Positions 34,146 through 46,440 of a stretch of DNA of 64,000 bases are shown one piece after another. Origin of the DNA: Scatophagus argus (lineage: Eukaryota; Chordata; Actinopteri; Scatophagidae); assembly GCF_020382885.2 (NCBI RefSeq), contig NC_058501.1, positions 19,608,455-19,672,454 on the forward strand, given 5' to 3'. The notes beneath the pieces are model-generated. The model was not told the origin of the DNA. It searched no databases and saw nothing but the letters and a program-made list of their open reading frames with translations. The first letter of the stretch is position 1. Every line of letters starts with the position of its first letter. A program made the translations under genes and the position numbers.

Positions 34146-37100
34146 CTAGTGCTTTGACTGTTTGGCCTTTTGGCTTTCTGTGGCTGATGACGGGGCCTTT
34201 CTGTTCTTGTTCTTGTTTTTCACATTGTGTGTTTCGTAATAGCGCGCACCAACTTTCTTCACCCTCTGAGCACGGTCCATCGCTCTTCTCTGTGGAGATG
34301 GATAAAGAGGAACAGGGGGGGAAAAAAAAAAACTTGTGAAATCTTCTACTAAAAAGGTCCAGAGTTTTTGTTTTTTTTTAAAAAAAAAAATCTGCATTCC
34401 TGTTACATCAGTAAGAGGACCAGAGATTAATGTAACACATCTACCCAGAGAGATCTGTTTGACGTCAGCAAGAACAAACACTGCATACCTGTTTAGATGT
34501 CAGTCGACGCGTCTGTGTGGACTCCTCGTCGTCCTCCTCAGCTTTCCTCTTAGTGCTCCTCTTGTTTGCAACTAAATTCAAACAAACATACCAACTCCGT
34601 GTAAGTTTTTCTCGTAAAACCTATTCTACTTTCAGCACCATACAAAGTCATGACAAACATGTTGACTGACTACCTTTGTTCTGTGCTTGCTTAGCTGCTG
34701 CCGCTTGTTTAGTCTTGATGTCTGTGAACACTTTTTCAGAAAGTGCCTTAGGTATCCTGTCCAAAGAAGAAAGAAAATCATTATCCAGCAGAGCAAACAG
34801 TTCACTCCTGTTCTGCTGAAACGGACAGTAATTATATTAAGCTGAGAGTAGCTACACAACTACTATTTTACTTTGTTCTTCAGTGTGTGGGTGTAATTCA
34901 AAAAGAGGAGATGCAGATTTAGGAACATAATGAAATACAAAAGTTGTGGAAACGGGCCACTGATCAGATCAAACTGATGACTGCTAGTCTTCAGGGGCTT
35001 AAAGGCTGGTTAGCACGGACCACCTAAAATGCATGGCATCTCTCTGCCTGACAACTTCAAGGGAATTCACTGGATAAAGGAAATTAGGGCAATACAACAA
35101 ACAAAGAAAATATGTGAGTGAGGTTTGGGTGAGAGAAGACGGACCGGATTGCAGAGAAGCGTTTGGATTTGGCCCGCTCCAGGAACTGCTTGTACTTGGA
35201 GATCTTCTCATCCAGCTCACGAATCACCTCGCGTGAACTCTTGTTGCTGCTTGCCTTGCCAGTCTGAGCGGTCGTGTGCTCCGATTCCTCCATCTCTCCA
35301 TCGACTGGTTCATCATTTGTCCTGTCTTCCTCTCCACCGTCCTCTTCTTCACTGTTGTCCTCACCGTCAGAACCGGAGAAGTCAGACATGGCCAGGTCAG
35401 GCATCTCCACAGGAACCAAGTCTTCCTCGCTGAATTCCGGCGCCACATAGATCTTGCCGAAGTTCTGTCGCACATTAGACAGAATCTTCTGAACCTGCTC
35501 CTTCTGTCTCTCCTGCTGCTGCTGTTCATCTAAGATGGCATCCGGATTGTCCAGCTGTTCCTCCTGCCCATCCTCAACTGCCTTTGAGGGTCCTTCAACT
35601 GCCAATGGCTCCTTGTCCTAGAAAAATTACAGTAACAAGTCCCAGGTTGACATTTTTTTGTCATTTATGGACAAACTGGAGGTTGAAAACTAAGTAAACC
35701 CTTACCTCTTGATCCCCCTCAGGTCCAGGGGGTTTCACAAAGAAGGGGATACGTCCTCTCTGCCAGTCATTCAACACCATTTTGGAGACCGTGGTGAGAT
35801 CTGGTTCACCGCCCTGCACAATACCAGACATATGTTGCTCAATCTAAAGATTTAAAACTAGTGGTCCACATACACATCACAGTCCAGCTGAATGCCATCA
35901 AACATGCTGCACACAATGTTTGTGATCAGACAGATCATATACTGTGGTCTGCGTAGCATAGGAAGGGAGCTTTTGTTGAATACTAAACAAAAGCGGTGAC
36001 TGAAATTACTACTCATACTGGTAATGATGTTTTGTTAACCTAATTCAATAAGCTAATTTCCTGCTTGTTATGAAATGAATGAAAAAATAAATAAACAGAA
36101 TAAAAACTCAAAGCAAAGAAGTTTGAAGTATAGCCTGTTTAGCAAGAAAATGAAAGACGACCATTCAGACCTTCAGAAGTTTCCCAGTGCGAAATGCGAG
36201 CTTCTCAAGAAAATCATCAGCAGAGTTCCAAGTAGGGATGCGGTAAGTCTTCTGAATGTACTCTGGCTTGGCACGCTCCAGTACTGCCCCAATGTGCTCC
36301 TCTGGGTTTCTGATCTTCTCCACTTGAACCTTTGGAAGGGAGGGGGAAATAAAGGCATGCAATTTAAAAGATATGAACCTGCAACCTTTCAGTTATGGGG
36401 ACTGCGTGGCTTACATGTTAAACCCAGGATCTGGAAAAAGGATCTGGAGGATTACAATCAGAGCTGATCAAAGCATTTGTAAATGCCTGAGTATTAGCAA
36501 TAGGAATCCATTTCCAATTCCTTTATCATCATTCTCTGGGCACTCGAGCTGTCAAAAATACCACATTAACGGTTGGTAGATTATCTCGAGCAACCAGGAC
36601 ATTGCTTCTAAAAAGAAACATTACTGTTTCACATGCTACCGTTTTTCAGTGCTACAAGGAGCACAATTCAAATTAAATTCACCTTCAAATTCACCAAAAT
36701 CTTTGTATAAAAAAAAAAGAAAGAAAGAAAGAAATGAGAGAGAGACTTACCACTCCTTTCAAGACAATATCTGTTTCGCTGTCTTCTGAAGGGTAGACAA
36801 CACCAGGACAGTCAATGAGGAAGATGCGCCTCATTAAAGTGATGTACTGCCACACCTAAATGGTACAGAGATGAAATGTCATCTGTATGGTCAAATCTTT
36901 TCAGTTTCATATGGGATGTTAAAGATGTGTGATATATACACCTTTGTGGTACTCAGTGGCATGAAGTAATGAAGCAACTATGAGGGCTGGGGCAACAAAG
37001 TACTGCAAAACTACATTTACTGTCTCACACTTGTATGTCTACACCAACCAGTCAAGTCGCAATTTTCATCCATGTCTGTCCAGACTCACATGCAGTTGAG

Positions 37101-40100
37101 GCTTTGAAGGAATTTAATAAAAAAGGTATTAAGGGCACTTTTGATGAAAAGGAGGTTATTGGTACACTGACATGTATGACTCCAGTGAAAAATTTCCAGT
37201 GAGAAACACGCTGTCTCAATTTAGAGACTATTTTTACAACGGAAGACTGACAGAAAGCTTCATCACACGGTGCAACAACAATCACTTCAATATCAGCAGA
37301 ACCTACTGCTGTATTAGTGTGCATCTTCAGTGAGAGGAAACAAATCAAACCCCTTGTATGTGTTTACATGCTTGCGAAATACGGTCACAATCACTCCTCT
37401 GTTCCTGGACAAAGTTTGCTGAAAATTATAAGGCCACACTAAAGTTGACCTTTGACCTTTTGGATGTAAAATGTCATCACTTCCTCATTTTTATCCTATT
37501 AGACATTTGTGGGATATTTTGTTAAAATTAGTGTATGAATTCTTGAGTTCTGGGCAAAAACATATTTGTGAGGTTACCATAATCTTCACCTTTAACCACC
37601 AAAACATAATTAGTCTATTTTTGAATCCCAGTGGAAGTTTGTGCTAAATCTGAATAAAAATCCCTAAGAGAATGGGACAGATAGACAACCCAAAAACCTG
37701 ATGCCTCCAGGCATGGCCATTGCCAGCATGGAGGCATATAAAAATATTTTGGCTGACCAGCGCAAAGACTGTTTTGAATCTGGTCGACAAGTGTGATAAC
37801 AGTTTCCTTTCTTTTCTCCTCACGTCACAAACACCTTCTCCTTTGCAACGACTGGCTCATCGGAAAGAGGAATTGTAATTTAACATTTCACACAAACATA
37901 AAAACACATCCCTTCAAACAAAAAGAGGACTGAGGGTCACTGCTTGTGTGGCAGTCGTCAAACAGCGTTGAGTGTGTGTGAGAATCAAAGACAAGGTGAG
38001 AATCAAAGAAGTGCTGGCTACAGGCCCATCTGAATTGTTTGATAGGTGCACAAAAAAAAATCTCCAATCTGCTGTATTCCAAGTTCAAAGCTTGGGCAAA
38101 CAAGGAAAAAGGAAACATATTTTCCTCTTTCTTTCCCCTTGACCCTTCTTTGGACATTTGGGTTTTCAGACCACTGTTCGTTTCCAAACAGGATAAACAG
38201 CCCAAGAGAGAGGAAATTAAAGATAAAAACGGTTGTTGTTTTTTCTCTTGGCCCAGTCACCACTTAGATTTTTTTAGTTATGTAGTTAAGAACACGAAGT
38301 CGACTACTGCTGTTGTTGCAGCTATCAACAATTACCAACTTAAGAAGTGGAACATGCATGTTTTCTATTCACATCACTTCACCACTTAATCAAAGTTCGT
38401 CTCTCCTTTTTTTATTCTACACAGTCAAAAATACAATTTCCTTCTTTCCTTTCTTTTTTACTTAAGTCATGTTTATGTACTACTTGGGTGGTCATGTATG
38501 TAAACCCTCAGAATTAAGATTCATCATTTAAACTTCGAATTTAGCTTGCATGGTTAAGATGACAGCTGGAGCCTCACCTTTGTTTCTCCGGCGAGTGGCG
38601 CTACGTTGCAGACCTTCTTAGACCGCAGCGTGTTGATGACTGAGCTTTTTCCCACATTAGGATAGCCAATGAAACCCACACTTATCTGTTTCTTGTCTGT
38701 GTGGAGCTGCGGGAGGCAAAAAAATAAAGTGAGAGTGTTTTGTTTCCTATAAACAGCCTCAGTCTGTCCTCAGTTTGTGGAGGTAATTTTAGATGAGGCT
38801 TTGATGCTATTAGCAATAAAAAAAAGTGAACTTGTCATCACTCCAGAACTACAATGTAGTTTGTTAAAAACACATACCCGAGGACATTTTAAAGGGATTT
38901 TTTATGTAAACAAGACAATCACGAAGATGCAAAACCTTTTGAAAAAAAAAGAATTGGATATGTCTACCTTCCATTTCTGTCCCAAGAGGTAAACTCTGAA
39001 GGGTGTTTTGGAACAGGTTTTTCACCTTGTTATCTCCAGACATTTGGGTGAAAGTGGTCCAACAGTGAAAAACATTTACAAGGAAAAACATGGTGGTTTT
39101 TCTATGTCTTTCCCATAAAAGCCTCTTTGTATCGCATTATTAAATCTAACGAGAACATTCAAAGTCTCATGCTTTAATTTCTTCATTTTCCAGATCCTTT
39201 AAGTCCCATGCTTTCACAAACACACTGCACAGCACTGCCACCGTGTAACACTGCATGTTTAGGTTGGAATGGGTGATACAAAACCTTTAACCTTATTTAC
39301 TTACATATTTATTTTGAATTTGAGTCATGTGCTTACCTTGCCAAACTGCCTGAGCAGCTGGATGAGGGAGCCCTTGCCAAACGAGTTGGTGAGGCTGGCA
39401 TGGAAAGCCAAAGTGGGATACTCTTGGGACAAAACAGCTACCCACCGTTTCTAATGGAGACAGAGTCAGTCACACAGTTTAATATCACTGAGAAGCCATA
39501 CACAACCGGGAATCAAAGATGAACATTGTGTAAATTTCTTACTGTGACCCAGGTGGGGATGAGGTCGCACTTGTTAAGAACAAAGATGAGATGTTTCCAG
39601 GGTTTTTCCTTCTTCAAATATGTCTCTATGCTCTTGGAGCGAGTTCCCATTGGATCACGAGCATCCAGCACTTGGATGATGACATCAGATGAGTCAATCA
39701 CCTGTCACAATAAAGAGTGAGAAATACAGAATGACCCATTGACACTATAGTGTATCAACTTTACATTAACACAGCGCACAGTAGTGAGAAGAGGATAGAA
39801 ACAATACCTTGTAAAGTTCCCCCCAGATCCTCTTGGACTGACCCTTTTTGAAGATTTCCTCACGGGATTCCTCCCTGTTATAGAATTATAACAATTAAAA
39901 CAATTTACTTCTACCTTTAAAAGTGAAGATTTAGCAACCTCCTGCCTGTGTGGAGTAGCCAGTAGAGTGGAATCATTACAGTATCTTCTCTTACCGGACA
40001 CCCGTGTCTTCGGTTACCAGGTCTTTGTCCTTGTCTGCATTGTAGCTCTGGGCCGAGGCCTCGGCTTGTTCTATGAGGTCTTTCACATCACCCACCATGA

Positions 40101-43100
40101 GGCTGGGTCTCTTCCTCTGAGCCTTGGGCCCAAACGTGGTCTCAAAACCCTCTGTGTCCAGAATGTGCACCTTGGAGTTCTGCAGGTGCAGAAACAGAAG
40201 AGAAAAAAAAAACATTAGACTTGCAGCTGTGACTGACTGACAAGTGGTTTCTTTTTTTCTCCCCAAGTTTTAATTGAACTTTTGCTTTCCTGCGTGAAAC
40301 AAAATGCACAGTGCATATGCGGTCTAGAATATGTCGACATCAAATTAATTGTTTCATATCACATGCGTGAACAGCTTTAGATCTCTGCCATTAACCCTTG
40401 TATTATGTTACGGGTCAATTTGACCCATTTCAGTTTTCATATTGACCAAAGTACTGGTTATCCTTTCTTTTTCTTCCTGCAATTTTGTGACTTTTCCTCA
40501 TCTTGGGTCATGAACTGGTGTGTAAAATCTGGACTCTTTGATGTGTAGTAAAATGTCTGTGCAGAGTTTGTATACGAAGATGATGTTGCGGGTCATTTTG
40601 ACCCGGACACTTTAATGTGGGTAAATAGCTGTTTAGATCCAAATTAAACACTTTGATCTCTTTGATATACTTTGTTTAGATTGCCAAATTATTTGTATTT
40701 TGAAACAGAGGCCCAGGTGTGAATGGAGGAGGAACTTTCTCACCCTTGTGCTTGTCACTGTTCTCATGTCATCTCTTTGACAAACACACCAAAATGAGCT
40801 CCAGAAGTTTTACAGTTGAAGAAACTGTGGCACTGATGTTGAACTGGGATAGTGATGCAGAGGAAGAGATTTCAGAGACAGAGGATCTTTCAGAGACTGA
40901 GGACAATGTTATTGATGATCCAGATTGTCAATTTTCTTCCGATGAGGATTCAGAGGACAAGTCTGCCGTTGGATCTCCATCAGCTGAAAACCAAGGAATG
41001 CAGCAATCATCATCCACAGAGGGGACATGGACATCAAAAGATGGTAATATAAAATGGTCAACATCACCACACCAAAGCCGAGGTAGACTGTCATCTTCCA
41101 ATGTCATCAAAATGACTCCCGGTCCTACACGATTTGCTGTCACACGAGTTGATGATATTCAATCAGCATTTCAGCTCTTCATATCGCCAATAGAGAAGAT
41201 TATACTGGACATGACCAATTTGGAGGGGAGGCGTGTATTTCAAGAGAAATGGAAGCCACTGGATCAGACTGACTTGCATGCTTACATCGGAATTCTGGTA
41301 TTAGCTGGAGTGTACAGGTCAAGGGGAGAAGCAACTGCAAGTTTGTGGAACGAAGAGAATGGAAGGCCAATCTTTCGAGCAACAATGTCTCTGGAGACAT
41401 TTCACATGATATCTCGTGTGATCCGATTTGACAACTGCGACACAAGAGCTGGTCGACGTGAAAGAGACAAGTTAGCTGCGATCAGAGATGTATGGGATAA
41501 ATGGGTTGAAATTCTGCCTTTGTTGTACAATCCTGGTCCCCATGTTACTGTTGTTCCATTCAGGGGGCGCTGTCCTTTCCGACAGTACATGCCCAACAAG
41601 CCCGCCAAGTATGGCATCAAAATATGGGTAGCTTGTGATGCAAAACACAGCAACATACAGCTGCCAGCGCAAGACTGCCCGTTGGCCCTTGGTGATTTTC
41701 TATAACATTGTGGATGTGTCTGCTTACAATGCCTATGTCCTGTGGACTGAAATCAACCAACAATGGAATGCCGGAAAATTGTTCCGACGTCGGCTTTTCC
41801 TGGAACAACTCGGCAAAGCACTTGTTACTCCTAATATGCAGAGTCGAGCCAGGCCACCTAAAACCCCAGCAGCTGCGGCTGTCATTGAAAAGGTCAAGCT
41901 CACGTCACCCAACCAATCTGTAATGGATCCATTAGATACAGGTGTGAAGAAACGGAAGAGATGCCAGGTCTGTCCCCCCCGAGATGACAGTAAAACAAGT
42001 ACCTGTTGTGTGAAATGCAAGAATTACATCTGCAGAAAGCACACAATTACATTCTGTCCATCGTGTGGAGAACAATGAAAATGTTGAACATTGAAAATGG
42101 GGAAAGTCAAATGACAAACAAAAGTGTTCGTGAAGAGAGGAAAATTAAAATAAAGATGTTATTGGTTTTAAAATTAAATAGTTCTTAAATATAGTGTTGG
42201 GATTAAAAATATATTGTATGTCTCTTTTCTATATGTTCCTATAATCTAAAATAAAGATGTTATTGGTTTAACCTGTTTTTGTTTTACTGTTTTTAGTTGA
42301 TTTACACAGTACGGGTCAAAATGACCCGCAACATAATCAATGTCATTTTTTTTCAACATAATACAAGGGTTAAGAATACCTAGGATACAAGTTTCCTTAT
42401 ACTATCCATTGGTGTGGCGTGTGATATCTGTGGGAAGAACTGTCAGTGTGGGTTTATTGCAATTAGAGTGTTTGGACAACCTCTCTTCATCTACATAATG
42501 AATGAAAAAATGAGGCCACAGGGGACAGCCTGATTGCAGAGGTGATAACTGGGGTAACAGAAGGAAAGGTTTATGGTGGTGTTATGCAAGAACTAAGCCA
42601 ATGAAACAGCCACGTAGTGTTGGATACTGTTCACTTTTGAACCAATACCCATACCTGGAATTCTTTACCTTATGATACTATTTTTTCTGTACTTTACTCT
42701 CTCTTTAATCACAAAATGCTGGCACAAGCACATTCACCACCCAAGTGTTTGACATGTACATGATTGCAAGTGCACTCTCAACTTGGACCAAGGAGAGCTG
42801 AACAACACTGTCTGATACTCCCACAATGGAGACAGAAAGTGTGCAACTCTCCCATACAGTGCCAGCACACTCAGGGTTACAGTGGGGCTGGTTGAGAACT
42901 GAATGGGAGGCCTCATGCTTCATCTCACCTCATAAAATTTCAAAAAGAAAAGCTAGTGAGGGAAACAAAAGGCAAGATATCCATCTGTACTACATGATCA
43001 AACAGGGAAAAACTTCAGTAGCTTTACATGCCCAGTATACCCATACAGAAATTCATGAAAAGTGTTAATTAATGCAAACATAGCACATCCGGTCTAGAGA

Positions 43101-46100
43101 ACTTGCCCAGGACACCAGGACCATCATACAGACATCACAGGGCAAAAAGAGAACTCATTATTTTTGCATAATTGAGCAAAAATAGGTTTATACTCCTTAT
43201 ACTCACATGGGCTTTGACTCTATCATGCAAGAGGGACATGGGGAGTTTGCTTTGTCTCATAACCACACGATATGGATCCTTCTGTACAGCTCCCATCTCT
43301 TCTTGGAACTTCTGGAGGGACGACTGCTTGATCACACGGGTATTTGCTGAAATGTAGAATGAGTAGATGCTAAGTATGGCCCATTTAGATCTGTCAGGTG
43401 TACTCAAACATGAAAGGCCACTTATGAATTTTACATGATGTCACAAGGTCTTTTCTTCTCTCAGGATTAAGCTCTATTAATTGCGGCCAATTACAAATTA
43501 TTTTCATTTGTTTAAACTTTTTTTTTTTGAAAAAGTGACAGCCTCCTACGGCGGGTATCATCATCAGACTCTTCTGCAGTCGGTCTGCATTTTCTCATCT
43601 ATCAAACCTGACAAATCTGTAGAACTCTTGTTAGTGATGACGGTGTTATACGCATCTAAGAGCTGTTGCTGGAATATGACTGATAATGATTTTTTTTTTT
43701 ATGTGAACAAAAGAGAAGGCTCCATCACATCTATTTAGAAACCTGCAATTTTGTGCGCAGACGATTAATATCAAAGTCAATTAACACACCTGTGAGCACA
43801 GAATATGAATGAAGAGATGAGTGGGGTTCCCATCTTATCTCTTCAGAAACTTGATAGGCTATTAATATTTGGACCTATCACAGAATTGTGAATAAAGCAT
43901 ACTGTACTTACAAAGAGGATTTTATCTTACAACATTCTTAACTGACTGAAGGAAGATGGTACAGTCCTGATTCCAAAACAGCTGGGACACTTTGTGCAAT
44001 CCAAATCCTTTTTGACTCAGGCTGGTCTAGTACGCACACTGAAACTCCTACACATGCAGAATGTAGCTTGTAATATTTCGCACTACGGACGTTTTACTTT
44101 TTGGTCAAATGACACAGCTGTGATTAAAGCAATGGCAACAGTGGAAGAGCTGATACGATCGTTAAACAAATAAAAAAAGAACAACGAAAAAAAAATTATC
44201 CCCAGCCAGAAAATTCTTGGATGAGAGGCGAAACATCAAAGACACATAACCAAATCCAGTTGCGTTCGATTCAATCTCTCTGAGATAACTACGACCTGGA
44301 TGAATAAGAACATCCACAGACAAGACATCTCTCTTCCATATACTGATGGCCTGCTGTTGATGAGGCAGTTAATGTGGCCGATTTGCAGCTCCTGGCCAGC
44401 AGATTTTTACAGAGCAATGAGGTGCTACAAGAATGGTCCTCTTACAAGCAACAGATGCTAGTTGGGGAATTCAAGGTATCATGAAGTTAATTTCAATGTA
44501 TAACATTCCATTTCAGGAGTTCTCTAGCCTAGATTGATGTTGTGTCTGAGGTGTGTCAGGACATGGATCAGCAACACCTCGAGGAGGGCTTGGCATCAGA
44601 GATGGGTGAATAGGTTGTAGGTATACCCAACACTGAGAAATCTGGCTACTGATGCTGAGTGTGTCTGTGATAACTATGAAGGCACCATTATTGCTGACTG
44701 GTACATACAAGTTGTGGAGCAATACATGACATCATATAGAGAATGCCTCTTTCCATGACATCCTTATTTCAGCAATACAACACCAAGCTACATTCTGCAT
44801 GTGTAGTAGTTTCAGTGTGCGTACTATATCAGCCTGAGTCAAAAAGGATTCGTACTGCACAAAGTGTCCCAGCTATTTTGGAATCAGGACTGTACCATCT
44901 TCCTTCAATCACATAGGAGTGGCAGCAATTCATATAACACAAGCTATTGAAACATCTTTTAATATTGCATGGTCAGGTTTAAAGGTGGCACAGAATGTTA
45001 AAAACCCAAACACATTTAAGTGCTTTAAGAAGGAAAAATCCAAAAGTTCAATGCTGTCTTTTCACCAACCATGGATATGCTATAATACACAGCAGTGGTT
45101 TCCAAACTTTTTCAAGATCTGAAGTGTCCCTACGTTCCCTGGCTGATAAGATTTTTGTCTTTAGACATTTTATTACAGAGAGTGTGTGTGTGTGTGTGTG
45201 TGAAGCCTATGACCCAAATAATCATGCATTTTGTCACTGACATTGTTACCGGATAGAATTACAGAAAAAAAAAAAAAATCATTCTTCATTTTGGAAAACC
45301 TCCTGGAATCCCCTTAAGGTCCCCTAGGAATACCCAGGACCAACTCTGAAAACCATAGTATAGCATACAACGAGAGGAAGTGCACATACCAAACCATTTG
45401 ATGTTTGGTTCAACTCTGGCTACAGTCCCTGGAGCCACTGTGGACTGGTACTGTAAAGGCTTGATGACTTTTCCACGGTTATTACTGGAAACAGAGGATT
45501 AGTGTCAGTGTGAACATAGCACTTCCTGTCATATTTCACAGTCAACAATAATGAAAAATATCAGCCAATTAGTGCCTCACGACAATAATGCAAATATTAT
45601 TATCACTTACCATCTCTGCTTTTGTCTGTACATATTCAGACGCTTAATAGTGGCTCGGTCCCTCATGTTGTTCCCACCTGCACCTTTGACTCGATCTGTG
45701 AAATGCATACGGTTACTTAAACGACACATTTGCTTAACAACACACACCTGTCATCACAATAGTGTATATTAGCTTTTCAAGAGCTGCTTCAATAGACGTC
45801 TTATGACCAATTAATACAAGCAGCCGCTTCTTCCCTTAATGAAAAGTCCTAAACTTGTTTAGGTTTAAATGGCCTAACCATTGCTGAGCGTTACAGAGGT
45901 TGGCTGTAGTTGAGTTTTGATGAAATTACCCAGAGTTTTGCGTTTCATTTTCACACAATACATTCCTAATGTAAATGACTAGTTTAATATAGCACAGGAA
46001 AATGACGCATGTTTTCAACACGGCATAACATCGCCAGGCTAGCACCAATTAGCATCATCTGTAAACAAACGGTGAGGCTAACAGGCTTTAACGTTAGCTT

Positions 46101-46166
46101 ACCAGGGTTGCTGCTGGACGACGAGGGGTTTATCGAGCTGTTCCCCTTGAACCGAGGCTTCACCAT
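34146..46166 (-). CDS. gnl2: gnl2, nucleolar GTP-binding protein 2 (NGP1/Nog2 family), 16 exons
   Basis: Circularly permuted GTPase of late 60S pre-ribosome assembly, nucleolar (yeast Nog2 family). Exons: 46103-46166, 45611-45695, 45390-45484, 43207-43346, 39995-40179, 39808-39874, 39543-39701, 39337-39450, 38578-38706, 36751-36855, 36171-36329, 35706-35813, 35145-35617, 34674-34756, 34489-34571, 34146-34289. They sum to 2130 nt, 709 aa (human 731). The N-terminus [11 protein letters not shown] opens the NGP1 N-terminal region; the permuted G motifs follow. The acidic stretch (exon at 35145) and the Lys/Arg-rich tail, including [12 protein letters not shown], fit a nucleolar protein. Introns 3 and 4 carry mobile elements, and intron 4 alone is about 3 kb. 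Confidence 0.97.
36802..39701 (-). other. gnl2: Circularly permuted GTPase domain of gnl2
   Basis: Motif order confirms the permutation: [10 protein letters not shown] and NKCD (G4, residues about 234-237) come before GYPNVGKSS (G1, about 296-304), which precedes DCPG (G3, about 340-343). All nucleotide-contacting residues expected of the family are present. The domain is split over exons 39543-39701, 39337-39450, 38578-38706 and 36751-36855. Confidence 0.95.
40413..40425. promoter_or_regulatory. Perfect ERE-type palindrome 1 in the piggyBac left end
   Basis: GGTCA-ATT-TGACC matches the estrogen-response-element core (GGTCAnnnTGACC) exactly, 18 bp inside the left terminal repeat. It may simply be part of the transposase-binding end sequence. 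Confidence 0.6.
40591..40603. promoter_or_regulatory. Perfect ERE-type palindrome 2, piggyBac subterminal repeat
   Basis: GGTCA-TTT-TGACC, inside the left member of the 23-bp subterminal inverted repeat (40583-40605). Confidence 0.6.
40794..42078 (+). pseudogene. Defective piggyBac transposase (PGBD4-like), central DDD core deleted
   Basis: The first frame runs from ATG 40794 ([10 protein letters not shown]) to about 41650. It contains the acidic N-terminus and the start of the DDE_Tnp_1_7 domain, including the first catalytic Asp in WVACD at 41637-41639. After AKHS the sequence jumps to the family's downstream block ([20 protein letters not shown]), which is in another frame and ends at 42078. 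The second and third catalytic Asp regions are absent; roughly 130-170 residues are missing by comparison with the family. The C-terminal Cys-rich zinc-binding motif ([19 protein letters not shown]) survives. In the first frame a premature stop follows GDFL at 41705. Confidence 0.9.
42314..42326. promoter_or_regulatory. Perfect ERE-type palindrome 3, piggyBac right end
   Basis: GGTCA-AAA-TGACC, inside the right member of the subterminal inverted repeat (42312-42334). It is the reverse complement of palindrome 2. Confidence 0.6.
43947..44907. mobile_element. Fold-back DNA element with 124-bp inverted arms, gnl2 intron 3
   Basis: The left arm 43947-44070 and right arm 44784-44907 are inverted copies with 7 mismatches in 124 bp. 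Arms begin TGAAGGAAGATGGTACAGTC. The 0.7-kb interior has no intact protein frame and contains the repeat fragment at 44215-44312. No target-site duplication is evident at the ends. The layout suggests a non-autonomous terminal-inverted-repeat transposon; the superfamily is unassigned. Confidence 0.8.
44215..44312 (+). repeat. Fragment of the same repeat as at 11753-12046
   Basis: It matches the reverse complement of 11763-11858 with scattered substitutions: TTGGATGAGAGG, then GAAAC, then CCAGTTGCGTTCGATTCAAT and GACCTGGATGAA. The CTGATGA half of the hammerhead-like core is missing here. It sits inside the fold-back element 43947-44907, so it is nested or captured. Confidence 0.75.
45182..45202. 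repeat. (GT)n microsatellite in gnl2 intron 3
   Basis: Ten to eleven GT units. Confidence 0.95.
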
Positions 46167-46440
46167 TTTGATCGCTTAGATGGCAAAGCCTTTCCTGAAC
46201 AAAAAACAAAACAAAACAAAAAACAACAGAGACAACACAAACGTCTCTGGAAGCTGAAGTTTCTTTGCTGTTTCTTTCCTCTTCAGCTATGAACTGGACA
46301 GTACACGTGCCGTTACTGTGAAACAGGAAGAACGTCATCAAAAGAGCGACAGTTGGGAGCTGCTGTGGGCGCACTCGTAAATAGTCTCTATGTGGGATTT
46401 TGTTCATGATCCTAACAGTAATACACGTGGAATGAAAGCA
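46167..46440 (-). promoter_or_regulatory. gnl2 upstream region with two CACGTG E-boxes
   Basis: Directly upstream of the gnl2 ATG are two canonical E-boxes, CACGTG at 46304-46309 and 46424-46429, about 140 and 260 bp away. MYC/MAX bind this hexamer and control many ribosome-assembly genes (established). Use here is inferred, as the transcription start is unknown. Confidence 0.45.

Larger units (their letters stand above)
40391..42373 (+). mobile_element. piggyBac DNA transposon, internally deleted, in gnl2 intron 4
   Basis: A 1983-bp unit with TTAA target duplications at 40391-40394 and 42370-42373. Terminal inverted repeats CCCTTGTATTATGTT are at 40395-40409 and the reverse complement at 42355-42369. 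A perfect 23-bp subterminal inverted repeat lies at 40583-40605 and 42312-42334. The intact ends and TTAA sites suggest recent arrival. The transposase frame inside has lost its centre, so the copy would need enzyme from elsewhere to move. It is antisense to gnl2. Confidence 0.95.

Noticed and set aside
40719..40793. In-frame extension of the piggyBac transposase upstream of ATG 40794
   Set aside because: The 25 extra residues do not resemble the family N-terminus, which starts with the acidic [10 protein letters not shown] segment.
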